From: Pseudomonadota bacterium
GTDB taxonomy: Bacteria; Pseudomonadota; Gammaproteobacteria; Burkholderiales; Burkholderiaceae_C
DNA: 64,000 nt
Direction: 5' to 3'
NCBI GenBank assembly: GCA_963205115.1
Contig: CAUJHV010000051.1
Location: 62,001 to 126,000 of the forward strand
Shown: one piece after another, positions 1 through 7,784 of the stretch
Position numbering within the stretch: position 1 is the first letter of the stretch
Layout of the letters: each line of letters begins with the position of its first letter
Notes under the pieces: model-generated
What the model was told of the DNA's origin: nothing
Database searches by the model: none
The model's input: the letters and a program-made list of their open reading frames with translations, nothing else
Position numbers and translations under genes: made by a program

Positions 1-473
1 ACTTCGGCATCGCGAACCTGCTGCCTGGCGCGCTGCAGACCTGGCTGTCGAACCACAACGCCGAAGCCGTCTTCGCGGTCATCGGCCTGGGCCTGTGCCA
101 GGCGGCGTATTTCTGCGAAGACCTGCGCTCGGGCCTGCGCGCCGTGCCGCACGGACAGACCGAAGCGGCGCGCGCGCTGGGCCACGGCTTCCTCGGCACG
201 CTGCGCCACGTGCTGCTGCCGCAGGCCGTGCGCCACGCGCTGCCCGCGCTGGTGAACCACAGCGTGTCGCTGTTCAAGAACAGCAGCCTGGCGATGGCCA
301 TCGGCGTGGCCGAGCTCACGCATGCGGTCAAGGAGATCGAGAACCTCAGCTTCCGCGCCTTCGAGAGCTACCTGCTGGCCACCGTGATGTACCTGTCCGC
401 GTCGCTGCTGATCATGGCCTTCGGGGCCTGGCTCGAGCAGCGCACGCGCATCGCCGGACAGGGGGGACGATGA
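1..473 (+). CDS. Polar amino acid ABC transporter permease, 5' end cut by window edge
   Basis: This is the C-terminal part (about 156 residues, reading frame entering at base 3) of an inner-membrane permease of the HisM/GltJ type. It carries the EAA loop that docks on the ATPase (residues reading GQTEAARALGHG, near 156-192), followed by LLPQAVRHALPAL and two hydrophobic segments. The upstream part and the true start lie outside the window. Its stop codon overlaps the start of the next permease in ATGA, so the two are translationally coupled and probably form a heterodimer. The gene set permease-permease-ATPase-binding protein is the usual order for glutamate/aspartate-type importers; the substrate cannot be told from sequence. 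Confidence 0.9.
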   Translation, partial: FGIANLLPGALQTWLSNHNAEAVFAVIGLGLCQAAYFCEDLRSGLRAVPHGQTEAARALGHGFLGTLRHVLLPQAVRHALPALVNHSVSLFKNSSLAMAIGVAELTHAVKEIENLSFRAFESYLLATVMYLSASLLIMAFGAWLEQRTRIAGQGGR

Positions 474-1237
474 ACATCCTCATCGGCGCCTGGGAGATCG
501 TGCGCGACAACTGGCTGCTGCTGCTCATCGGCCAGTACCCCAACGGCCCGCTGGGCGGGATCGCCGCGACGCTGATGTTGTCGGTGCTGGGCATCGTGCT
601 GGCCTTCCCGCTGAGTGTGCTGCTGGCGCTGGCGCGGCTGTCGCCCTGGCGGCTGCTGCGCTGGCCGGCCACGGCCTTGATCTACGTGGCGCGCGGCGTG
701 CCGCTGCTGATGATCATCCTGTGGGTGTACTTCCTGGTGCCGCTGCTGCTGGGGCAGAACGTCTCCGGCTTCGTGACCATGGTCGTGACACTGGTGCTCT
801 ACGAAGCCGCTTTCCTGGCCGAGGTGGTGCGCGCCGGCATCGAGGCACTGCCCAAGGGGCAGATGGAAGCGGCGCGCGCGCTGGGCCACAGCCACCTGGG
901 CGCCATGCGTCTGGTGATCCTGCCGCAGGCGCTGTTCAACATGCTGCCGGCGATGCTCAGCCAGTTTGTCTCGACGATCAAGGAGACGACGCTGGGCTAT
1001 GTCATCAACGTGCCCGAACTCACCTTTGCCGCCGGGCAGATCAACAACCAGCTGCTGACCAAGCCCTTCGAGGTGTTTGCGATCCTGGCGCTCATCTACT
1101 ACATCGTCTGCTGGAGCCTGACCTGGGCAGCCACGGCACTCGAGCGTCGCATCGAAGCCCAGCGCGGCGGACCCCCACGCGTGGCCGGCGGCATGTCGGC
1201 GGGCCCGACGCCCCGCCCCGTCAACCAGCCCGCCTGA
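470..1237 (+). CDS. Polar amino acid ABC transporter permease
   Basis: A 255-residue inner-membrane permease of the HisQ/GltK type. The start at 470 is chosen because its ATG overlaps the stop of the preceding permease, and the protein then opens with MNILIGAWEIVRDNW, as expected for the family. It shows about five hydrophobic segments and the EAA loop (PKGQMEAARALGHSH, roughly residues 126-140) for contact with the ATPase at 1268. The C-terminal tail (about 25 residues, rich in Arg, Gly and Pro) is slightly longer than usual. It is the second channel subunit of the importer encoded at 1-2882. Confidence 0.92.
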   Translation: MNILIGAWEIVRDNWLLLLIGQYPNGPLGGIAATLMLSVLGIVLAFPLSVLLALARLSPWRLLRWPATALIYVARGVPLLMIILWVYFLVPLLLGQNVSGFVTMVVTLVLYEAAFLAEVVRAGIEALPKGQMEAARALGHSHLGAMRLVILPQALFNMLPAMLSQFVSTIKETTLGYVINVPELTFAAGQINNQLLTKPFEVFAILALIYYIVCWSLTWAATALERRIEAQRGGPPRVAGGMSAGPTPRPVNQPA

Positions 1238-1267
1238 GCCCACTCGCCTGAGACCGCAGACCACGCC

Positions 1268-2002
1268 ATGATCGAGTTCCGCCAAGTCAACAAATGGTTC
1301 GGCCCGCTGCACGTGCTGGCCGACATCACGGCCGAGGTGAAGAAGGGCGAGGTCGTGGTCGTCTGCGGGCCCTCGGGCTCTGGCAAGTCCACGCTGATCC
1401 GCACCGTGAACCGGCTCGAGGACATCCAGTCCGGCGAACTGCATTTCGACGGCAAGAGCGTGCACGCGCCGATGGGCGCGGCCGACCTGAACCAGCTGCG
1501 CAGCCGCATCGGCTTTGTCTTCCAGAGCTTCAACCTCTTCCCGCACCTGTCGGCACTGGACAACGTGATGCTGTCGCCCGTGCAGGTGCGCGGGCAGAGC
1601 AAGGCCGCGGCGCGCGAGAAGGCGCTGCAGCTGCTGGAGCGCGTGGGCCTGTCGGACAAGGCGGCGTCGTTTCCGGCGCAGCTCTCCGGCGGCCAGCAGC
1701 AGCGCGTGGCCATCGCGCGCGCGCTGGCCATGGAGCCGCCGGCCATGCTGTTCGACGAGCCCACCAGCGCGCTCGACCCGGAGATGGTCGGTGAGGTGCT
1801 GGCCGTCATGCGCAGCCTGGCTGCCGACGGCATGACCATGATGTGCGTGACCCACGAGATGGGCTTCGCGCGCGAGGTCGCCGACCGCGTGTGGTTCATG
1901 GATGCCGGCAGCATCCTGGAACACGGCACGCCCGACGAATTTTTCCGCAACCCCCAGCACCCGCGCGCGCAGCGCTTTCTGTCCGATCTGCGTTCCCACT
2001 GA
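1268..2002 (+). CDS. Amino acid ABC transporter ATP-binding protein (GlnQ type)
   Basis: A 244-residue cytoplasmic ATPase, the normal length for GlnQ/GltL. Walker A GPSGSGKST lies near residues 35-43, the Q-loop is FVFQSFNLFPH, the signature is LSGGQQQRVAIARAL, Walker B is MLFDEPTSALDPE, and the H-loop is TH in CVTHEMG. It powers the two permeases encoded just upstream (31-base gap) and ends 40 bases before the binding-protein gene, so all four genes should share a transcript. Confidence 0.95.
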   Translation: MIEFRQVNKWFGPLHVLADITAEVKKGEVVVVCGPSGSGKSTLIRTVNRLEDIQSGELHFDGKSVHAPMGAADLNQLRSRIGFVFQSFNLFPHLSALDNVMLSPVQVRGQSKAAAREKALQLLERVGLSDKAASFPAQLSGGQQQRVAIARALAMEPPAMLFDEPTSALDPEMVGEVLAVMRSLAADGMTMMCVTHEMGFAREVADRVWFMDAGSILEHGTPDEFFRNPQHPRAQRFLSDLRSH

Positions 2003-2042
2003 GCGTCTTCTCGCCACCACTCGAACCACAGGAGCCCGTCAC

Positions 2043-2882
2043 ATGAACCCCACCATCACCGCTCTCGCCCTGGGCACCAGCCTGCTTGCCCTGCTGCCGC
2101 TGAGCGCATCGGCAGACCAGCTCGGCGACATCATGGCGCGCAAGGAACTGCGCTGCGGCACCTTTGCCGACGTGCCGCCCTTCGCCGCACCCGACCCCAA
2201 GACGCGCGAGATGGTCGGCCACGACGTCGATGTCTGCCAGGCCATCGCCAAGCGCCTGGGCGTGGCCGCCAAGGTCACGCCGCTGTCGGTGGAAGCGCGG
2301 GTGCCCGAGGTCAAGCTCGGCCGCGTGGACATCACGGTGGCCAACCTGGCCTACACGCTGGGCCGCGCCGAACAGATCCAGTTCAGCGACCCGTATTACC
2401 TGGCCAAGGAAATGCTGGCCGTGCTGGCCAGCGACCCCGGCAGCAAGCCGGCCGACTTCAAGGGCAAGCGCATCGCGTCGACCAAGGGCTCCACCTCGGA
2501 ACTGTCGATCAAGCTCAACGGCTCGGAGCCCGTGACCTTCGTCGACACCGGCTCGGTCTTCATGGCCGTGCAGCAGAACAAGGCCGTGGGCATGGTGGCC
2601 AACACGATGACCATCACCAAGCTGGTCAACCAGTCCAAGACCGCCGGCCAGCCGATGAAGATGATCGAAGAGCCGATGGTCTTCCAGCCCATTGGCGTGG
2701 GCATGAAAAAGGACGAACCGGCGCTGCTGGCCAAGATCAACGCCACGCTCAAGGCGATGGACGACGAGGGCGAGCTCAATCGCATCTGGGACAAGTGGCT
2801 GGGCATGGGCACCGAATTCAAGATGACGCGCAACGACAAGGTCGTGCCGCTGTCGCAGCTGAAGTTCACGCCGATGCCCTGA
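2043..2882 (+). CDS. Polar amino acid ABC transporter periplasmic binding protein
   Basis: A 279-residue secreted binding protein of the SBP_bac_3 family. The ATG at 2043 is preferred because it gives a clean Sec signal peptide (MNPTITALALGTSLLALLPL, cleavage after ASA near residue 22) and follows an AGGAG-like ribosome site. The mature part starts with the family hallmark of a charged head followed by LRCGTFADVPPFA, and later contains VGHDVDVCQAIAKRLG and ANLAYTLGRAEQIQFSDPYY, the ligand-clamp segments. It feeds the permeases encoded at 1-1237. No residue pattern lets me name the amino acid. Confidence 0.93.
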   Translation: MNPTITALALGTSLLALLPLSASADQLGDIMARKELRCGTFADVPPFAAPDPKTREMVGHDVDVCQAIAKRLGVAAKVTPLSVEARVPEVKLGRVDITVANLAYTLGRAEQIQFSDPYYLAKEMLAVLASDPGSKPADFKGKRIASTKGSTSELSIKLNGSEPVTFVDTGSVFMAVQQNKAVGMVANTMTITKLVNQSKTAGQPMKMIEEPMVFQPIGVGMKKDEPALLAKINATLKAMDDEGELNRIWDKWLGMGTEFKMTRNDKVVPLSQLKFTPMP

Positions 2883-2903
2883 GGCGCGACTGCCGGTCCG
2901 TTT

Positions 2904-2945
2904 CGCGTGCCGGTGGGCGCACGCGGACGGGCTGCTGCCCTTTTT
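2904..2945 (+). terminator. Weak candidate terminator after the amino acid importer
   Basis: A 7-bp stem (CGCGTGC at 2904-2910 with GCACGCG at 2919-2925) is followed by a short GGGC/GCCC stem at 2929-2940 that runs directly into five T residues at 2941-2945. The T-proximal stem is only 4 bp, so termination strength is doubtful. It sits 22 bases after the binding-protein stop, where an operon end is expected. Confidence 0.35.
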
Positions 2946-3108
2946 GCCGTGCCTGACCCGGCGGCGCGCGGCACAGTACGATCGCGCCGCCCACCATGCA
3001 CGCGATCCTCACCCTGCACCGCTTCACCGCGATCCGCGCCCGCGCACCAGGCCGGCGCGCGGGCATGCCCGACGCCCACGCCGCCCCACGCGGCGCGCGG
3101 CGCCACCG

Positions 3109-3726
3109 ATGATCGACCGCCGCGTCCAGGCCTGGATCGGCCCCTCGCTGGACCGCATCGCTGCGCGCCTGGTGGCCATGGGCATCGGCGCCGATGCGAT
3201 GAGCCTCGTTGGCTTTGCCAGCGGCATAGGCGCGGCCGCGCTCATCGCCTTCGGCTTCTACGCCTGGGCCCTGCTGCCGATGGCCTTCAGCCGCCTGTGC
3301 GACGGCCTGGACGGCGCCATTGCGCGGCGCACGCAGCCCACCGACCGGGGCGCCTTCCTGGACATCACGCTCGACTTCCTGTTCTACGCCAGCATCCCGT
3401 TGGCCTTTGCGATAGCGAACCCCGCAGATCATGCGCTGCCCGCCGCCGTGCTGCTGGCGGCCTTCATCGGCACCGGCTCGAGCTTCCTGGCCTTTGCCGT
3501 GCTGGCCGAGCGCCGCGGCCTGACGAGCGCGGCCTACCCGCGCAAGGGCCTGTACTACCTGGGCGGGCTCACCGAGGCCGGCGAGACGCTGGCCTTCTTT
3601 GCGGCGATGTGCCTGTGGCCGGCCGCCTTCCCGTGGCTGGCGGGCGTCTTCGCAGCCCTGTGCGCCGTCACCGTCGCCACGCGCCTGGCCGCGGGCTGGA
3701 CGCTGTTGAAGGACGATACGGCCTGA
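3109..3726 (+). CDS. CDP-alcohol phosphatidyltransferase family membrane protein
   Basis: A 205-residue integral membrane protein with about five hydrophobic segments. It carries the family's metal and CDP-binding motif DGLDGAIAR, then GAFLDITLD (about residues 62-86), with the Asp residues that hold two metal ions in enzymes that swap CMP for an alcohol or phospho-alcohol. Between AR and the following G I count seven residues; eight is the usual spacing. The start at 3109 (MIDRRVQAW) is chosen because the longer upstream reading is a low-complexity Arg/Pro/His stretch. The neighbours do not suggest a pathway, so the acceptor alcohol is unknown. It is not obviously PgsA or PssA. Confidence 0.85.
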   Translation: MIDRRVQAWIGPSLDRIAARLVAMGIGADAMSLVGFASGIGAAALIAFGFYAWALLPMAFSRLCDGLDGAIARRTQPTDRGAFLDITLDFLFYASIPLAFAIANPADHALPAAVLLAAFIGTGSSFLAFAVLAERRGLTSAAYPRKGLYYLGGLTEAGETLAFFAAMCLWPAAFPWLAGVFAALCAVTVATRLAAGWTLLKDDTA

Positions 3727-3810
3727 TACAAGCAGCGCCAGCACACACGCTTGCGCGGCGCACGGCGACCTGTCCAAATCGGCTCTCCAACAACAACGAG
3801 GAGTGACGAG

Positions 3811-4596
3811 ATGGCCCGAGCATTTGTCGGCGCGGCAGAGCCCTTGAGCAAGGCCGGCCTGATGGCCACGGTGGACGATCTGGGCGTGGACCTTCCCGCG
3901 CTGGTGGCGCTGCTGGCGGTGGAGTCCAGCACCTGCGGCTTCCAGCCCGACCGGCGGCCGATCATCCTGTTCGAGCGGCACCTCTTCCACAAATTCACCG
4001 GCGGCCGCTTCTCGGGCAGCCACCCCGACATCAGCAACCCGGTCTCCGGCGGCTACGCCTTCGGCGAGAAGGAATATCCGCGGCTGGACAAGGCCATCAA
4101 GCTCGACCGCCAGGCCGCATTGAAGTCGGCCTCATGGGGCGCCGGCCAGGTGCTGGGCATGAATGCCGAAGCCTGCGGCTGGCCCGACGTGGAACGCTTC
4201 GTCGCCGACATGTGCGAGTCGGAAGACCTGCAACTGCAGGCCGTGGCCGGCTACCTCAAGAGCCGCCGCCTGCAAGGCGCCCTGGCCGCCCACGACTGGG
4301 CCGCCGTGGCGCGTGGCTACAACGGCGCGAACTTCGCCAAGTTCAAGTACGACATCCGCCTGCGCGGCGAATTCGACCGCTTCAGCAACGCCCCGCTGGT
4401 GCCCGACCTGGACGTGCGCGCCGCGCAGCTGTACCTGAGCTTCCTCGGTGAGCGGCTCGGTGTCGATGGCCTGTACGGCAAGTTCAGCCGCGCCACGGTG
4501 CTGAAGTTCAAGGCATCAGCCGGACTGTCCGGAGGCGAGCGTGTCGACAAGGCGCTGCTGGATGCCCTGCGCGAGCGGGTGCGCGCCTTGCGTTGA
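3811..4596 (+). CDS. N-acetylmuramidase family protein with peptidoglycan-binding-like tail
   Basis: A 261-residue protein. Residues about 20-190 match the N-acetylmuramidase fold (formerly DUF3380) found in phage endolysins and bacterial cell-wall enzymes: VESSTCGFQPDRRPIILFERH, then GGYAFGEKEYPRL and ASWGAGQVLGMNAE. The first Glu (about residue 32) and Glu in LFERH are the likely acidic residues. Residues about 205-255 (LYLSFLGERLGVDGLYGKF) resemble a peptidoglycan-binding repeat. A GAGGAG ribosome site lies 8-13 bases before the ATG at 3811. No signal peptide is visible, as in many phage-type lysins, and no phage genes surround it, so export would need another route. Cell-wall hydrolysis is inferred. 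Confidence 0.82.
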   Translation: MARAFVGAAEPLSKAGLMATVDDLGVDLPALVALLAVESSTCGFQPDRRPIILFERHLFHKFTGGRFSGSHPDISNPVSGGYAFGEKEYPRLDKAIKLDRQAALKSASWGAGQVLGMNAEACGWPDVERFVADMCESEDLQLQAVAGYLKSRRLQGALAAHDWAAVARGYNGANFAKFKYDIRLRGEFDRFSNAPLVPDLDVRAAQLYLSFLGERLGVDGLYGKFSRATVLKFKASAGLSGGERVDKALLDALRERVRALR

Positions 4597-4650
4597 GGCT
4601 GTGCGGCCCGGTTGTGGCGCCCGGCCGCGGGAGGGGCGGCGGACAGTGGG

Positions 4651-5082
4651 TCAGTCGTCGCGCGAGTTCCAGCGCAAGCGCGCGCGCAGGGACTGGCCGA
4701 TTGGCGTATGTGGGGTGGCGACCTCGCCCGACAGCGTGCGCGGATCAGCGCACCACCGCGGCGTGCGCAAGACCGCCGCGTGCGTGAATGGGCCCACATA
4801 TCGATAGCCTCGTCGTGGGACCGTGACGATCGATTTCTTACCGAGCAGTTTGCGCAAGGTCCAGATCTGCACCTGAAGATTGTTCGGCTCGACCGCCAGG
4901 CCAGGCCATACCCGTTCGACCAGCTCGGCGCGGGTCACCACGCGATCGCGATTCTCCAGCAGCAGCATCAGCACGTCGAATGCACGGCCGCCCAGGCGGC
5001 ATGGCTGACCATCGTGCAACAGCAAGCGCTGGGCGGGCCGCAACTCGAAGCGGCCGATGCGGAGGCGGTTCAGGTTGTGCAT
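4651..5082 (-). CDS. Winged-helix (OmpR/CadC-type) transcriptional regulator without receiver
   Basis: A 143-residue protein whose first 100 residues form a Trans_reg_C winged helix: FELRPAQRLLLHDGQ, GGRAFDVLMLLLENRDRVVTR (helix region), VWPGLAVEPNNLQVQI and VPRRGYRYVGP. This sequence type usually heads large CadC-like or ATPase regulators, but here only a 40-residue basic tail follows, so no sensor or receiver domain is present. The start at 5082 (MHNLNRLRIG) is chosen because the longer in-frame extension runs into the divergent promoter region. It is divergent from the diguanylate cyclase gene at 5262 and may control it; the spaced TTTAA repeats at 5143-5157 are candidate sites. Confidence 0.8.
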   Translation of the reverse strand: MHNLNRLRIGRFELRPAQRLLLHDGQPCRLGGRAFDVLMLLLENRDRVVTRAELVERVWPGLAVEPNNLQVQIWTLRKLLGKKSIVTVPRRGYRYVGPFTHAAVLRTPRWCADPRTLSGEVATPHTPIGQSLRARLRWNSRDD

Positions 5083-5140
5083 ATGAACGGTATGCGCGGC
5101 ATTCTCTTCACGCCGGCCACAAGCTCGGCGTCGGGCGTGA

Positions 5141-5161
5141 CTTTTAACGAGATTTAATCTC
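5141..5161. promoter_or_regulatory. Candidate operator: spaced TTTAA repeats and GAGATT palindrome
   Basis: In the 179-base gap between the winged-helix regulator and the diguanylate cyclase there is a direct repeat TTTAA (5143-5147 and 5153-5157, 10 bases apart) and, overlapping it, a perfect palindrome GAGATT-T-AATCTC at 5149-5161. OmpR-type winged helices bind tandem half-sites spaced 10-11 bases, so autoregulation by the adjacent regulator is plausible. It is a rare AT-rich patch in otherwise GC-rich DNA. Confidence 0.4.
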
Positions 5162-5261
5162 TGTGTCGCCGGTACCCCGCGCGGCTTGCCTGATACTTTT
5201 GGCAGGGCATCGCCGGCTGAGAACAAAATATAAGTATGTCGACTGAATCTCGGGGCAGGTA

Positions 5262-6632
5262 ATGGACGGCGAACCCTCGATGGACGGCTTTGTCCCGGAA
5301 TGGGAAAAGGTTCGATCGCTGGCGGGCGCGCGGACACGCGAGCAGGTGGCCCGGCTGGTGGCCGACCACGCGGAAATGCTGTCCGCGATCTTCTACGACG
5401 CGATGTTCGCCGACCCGCACGCGGCGCCCTTGCTGGACCACAGCGTCGTCAACGAGCGGCTGCACGCATCCATGCGACGCTGGCTGGTCCAGCTCTTCGA
5501 CCAGACGGTCGACCCCGCGGCGCTGGCCCGGACCCAGCGCACGACCGGCGAGGTGCATGCACGGATCGGCGTGTCTGTGGCATTGGTCAGCCGTGGTGCG
5601 CGGGTCCTCACGCGCGCACTCTTCGAGCGCCTGGCCCCCAGCCGGCTCAGCCGGCCGGCCCTGATCGAGGCGGCGCAGTACGTGCACGAGATGTTTGCCC
5701 TGGCGATCGACACCATGAACTCGGCGTACAGCGCCAACGCCAACCGGCTGGCGCGATCGGAGGAGGCGTATCGCCTGTTCTTCCTCGGCCAGGACATGAA
5801 AGCCGAGCGCGAACGGCGTCGCTCGGAACTGCTCGAATGGGCGCATCAGATCCTCGACCGCTACTACTGGGACGAGCGGAGCGACACGACGGCCAAGGAA
5901 GAGCACTCGCAATTCGCGCTGTGGCTGCAGCACAAGGCCGCGATGCTGTTCGACGGCGCACCCGAGGTCGACCTGATCCGCGAGGACATGGAACGTGTCG
6001 AGACCGTGCTTCTGCCGCAACTCAGCCGTGTGCGCGCCAGCCACGCCGATGCACGCACGGTCGTTTCGGAGATCAACCGCTGCATCGATCACATCAAGGA
6101 GTTGCTGGGGACGATGTTCGACCGCTACCTCGCCGTCGAAGACGGACGCGACAGCGTGACCGCCTTGCTCAACCGGCGCTACTTCCCGGCCATTGCGCGG
6201 CGCGAGATTGAAGTGGCCACCGCGCAGAAGTCGCAGTTCGCGGTGCTGATGATCGACATCGACAGCTTCCGCCACGTTGCCGACAACTGGGGCTTCGATG
6301 CCGGCAACCAGTTGCTCTCACGTGCGGCCTTGCTGCTGCAGGACCACCTGCGCGCGGGCGACTTCGTCTTTCGTGTCGGCGAGGACGAGTTCCTCGTGCT
6401 GTTGGTGGAGAGTTCCCCCACCGCGGCTGTGCGTGTGGCAGAAGGGCTGCGCAAGCGGTTCGAGGCCGCGCAGATCACGCTGGGGCCGGGGCAGGCGACC
6501 TCGGTCACCGTGAGCGTGGGGGTCGCGGTCTTCGACGGCCACCCGGACTACCAACGCCTGCTCGACCGCGCGGACACCGCCTTGCGCCGTGCCAAGGCCG
6601 AAGGTCGAAACCGCTGCGTGATCGAGACCTGA
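5262..6632 (+). CDS. Globin-coupled diguanylate cyclase (DosC-like)
   Basis: A 456-residue cytoplasmic protein with a globin-coupled sensor domain (about residues 10-165), a linker domain (about 170-290) and a GGDEF domain (about 295-456). His99 in GEVHARIGV is the likely proximal haem ligand (E. coli DosC uses His98), and Tyr45 may be the distal-pocket Tyr. The active-site signature reads GEDEF (373-377) instead of GGDEF. An RxxD inhibitory site (RAGD, 364-367) lies exactly five residues before it. Upstream, the usual ND, GH and GD positions read AD, GF and GN, so nucleotide binding may be altered. Expected role: oxygen-responsive synthesis of cyclic di-GMP. Another in-frame Met lies six codons downstream. 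Confidence 0.88.
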   Translation: MDGEPSMDGFVPEWEKVRSLAGARTREQVARLVADHAEMLSAIFYDAMFADPHAAPLLDHSVVNERLHASMRRWLVQLFDQTVDPAALARTQRTTGEVHARIGVSVALVSRGARVLTRALFERLAPSRLSRPALIEAAQYVHEMFALAIDTMNSAYSANANRLARSEEAYRLFFLGQDMKAERERRRSELLEWAHQILDRYYWDERSDTTAKEEHSQFALWLQHKAAMLFDGAPEVDLIREDMERVETVLLPQLSRVRASHADARTVVSEINRCIDHIKELLGTMFDRYLAVEDGRDSVTALLNRRYFPAIARREIEVATAQKSQFAVLMIDIDSFRHVADNWGFDAGNQLLSRAALLLQDHLRAGDFVFRVGEDEFLVLLVESSPTAAVRVAEGLRKRFEAAQITLGPGQATSVTVSVGVAVFDGHPDYQRLLDRADTALRRAKAEGRNRCVIET

Positions 6633-6660
6633 ACGAGACCTTTCCGACGATGCCGGCGGC

Positions 6661-7074
6661 TCAGGCCGTCTGCAGGACGCGCACGACGATGTCCGCCGCG
6701 AGGGTGCGGTGCGCGATCCACATCGTGAGGAGCCCCAGGTGCGGTGAGTCGGCCTGGATGTCATACGCACAGCCAAGGCCGTCGTGCCCCGAGTAGCGCG
6801 CCATGGCCAGCAGCATCTCGCCTGCCGCAATGGGCTGCCCGCACATTTCGATATCCGAGGCCACCGCAAAGACCCGCTCGCCTCGCACGCGCAACTCCAG
6901 TTGCATCAGACAGGTCGGTTCGAGGCCATCGATGCCGATCCACACCGGCGCGGAACCCGCAGGGAACTGCAGCAGGAAGTGACGCTGTGTCCATGGACCA
7001 CGGGCAGGCGAACCGTCGCAAGCCCCAGCACCGCTGAGGTTTCCCGGGGACGTGGCGCGCGGCACGTTGGTCAC
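6661..7074 (-). CDS. Hypothetical protein
   Basis: I do not recognise this 137-residue protein. It has no signal peptide or membrane segment. The first 30 residues are low-complexity; the remainder looks globular and ordered (FLLQFPAGSAPVWIGIDGLE, then MQLELRVRGERVFAV). The gene starts inside the last codons of the gene at 7071-7478 (ATGA overlap), which supports translation and suggests the two products work together. It ends 28 bases from the convergent diguanylate cyclase gene. A frame opposite or shifted to this one is also open, so the call rests on the tight coupling. Confidence 0.6.
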   Translation of the reverse strand: MTNVPRATSPGNLSGAGACDGSPARGPWTQRHFLLQFPAGSAPVWIGIDGLEPTCLMQLELRVRGERVFAVASDIEMCGQPIAAGEMLLAMARYSGHDGLGCAYDIQADSPHLGLLTMWIAHRTLAADIVVRVLQTA

Positions 7075-7478
7075 GCACGCTCCAGGTATTCGATGACATG
7101 TGCATCGCGGTGCCGCACGACGAGTCGCCAGCCGGACTCACAGGGCTCGGGCCCGGCAAGGATGCACTCGCCACGCTCGCGCACCGATTGCGCGAGTGTC
7201 TGCAAGCCCCTGAGGTGGATCGTCACGTCGGTCGGTCCCCAGGCCTCCGCGACGTCCGGTCCGCAAGCGATCAGATCGAAGTGGCCAAAGTCGCAGATGC
7301 GCAAGTTGACAGGGGCGTAGTCATCGATCGACAGCGGCAACAGTTTGCCCTGTTCGCGGAACACGGCAACCCATGCGTCGAACTCGGCAAGCGCCACACG
7401 ACGGTGGACCTTGATGCTGCGGATCTCGATCGCGGCGCTCGAGGGCGCGCTTCTCATGCGGCGGGTCTTGTTCTGCAT
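7071..7478 (-). CDS. Hypothetical protein, possibly a VOC/glyoxalase-fold protein
   Basis: A 135-residue cytoplasmic protein. Its C-terminal part (WRLVVRHRDAHVIEYLE) resembles the last strand of vicinal-oxygen-chelate proteins, where a segment like FRDPDGNxIEY precedes the metal-binding Glu. The start region (VHRRVALAEFDAWVAVFREQ) would fit the first strand and helix of the same fold. The canonical metal His is not obvious, so catalytic activity is uncertain. It is first in a two-gene unit with the overlapping gene at 6661-7074. The gap to the divergent gene at 7785 is 306 bases. Confidence 0.6.
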   Translation of the reverse strand: MQNKTRRMRSAPSSAAIEIRSIKVHRRVALAEFDAWVAVFREQGKLLPLSIDDYAPVNLRICDFGHFDLIACGPDVAEAWGPTDVTIHLRGLQTLAQSVRERGECILAGPEPCESGWRLVVRHRDAHVIEYLERA

Positions 7479-7784
7479 GCCCGGATCGTCTGGCGCCGTG
7501 GGATTAAATGTCCTTTATGCCTGGCAAGGAATATGGGTGCGAATCACCACCCATCTTGCGCACTCGCCGCACACGGTCGAGGTCTGCACAGGACCCTGTC
7601 GCCGTGCAAGCGCTTCGCGCGCAACGATCCCACGGCCTTCCGCTGCGCCAGGTGGGTAGGGCTGGGCGGGGGCCGCGCTGCGGCACCAAACAAGGATGCA
7701 TGCCTGGCGTGCACAGGCCGCTCTGGCCGCATGGCGCGCGGGTGGCGAGGATCTGGCCATCGCCACCAACGCCGGAACACCACC
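7479..7784. other. 306-base divergent intergenic region, no clear feature
   Basis: This stretch separates the minus-strand hypothetical pair from the plus-strand nitroreductase-family gene and must hold both promoters. The AT-rich patch around 7500-7520 (GGATTAAATG and neighbours) is the most promoter-like part. I see no convincing -35/-10 pair, inverted repeat or RNA gene. Confidence 0.5.

Noticed and set aside
368..2029. Long minus-strand open frame (553 codons) opposite the amino acid importer
   Set aside because: It mirrors four well-supported transporter genes. The protein is rich in His, Arg, Gln and Ala with no recognisable segment, as expected for the shadow frame of GC-rich coding DNA.
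5190..5240. Sigma-54 promoter before the diguanylate cyclase (TTGGCAGGGCATCGCC)
   Set aside because: GG is present but no GC follows at the required 12-base distance, and the TTGC element is absent.
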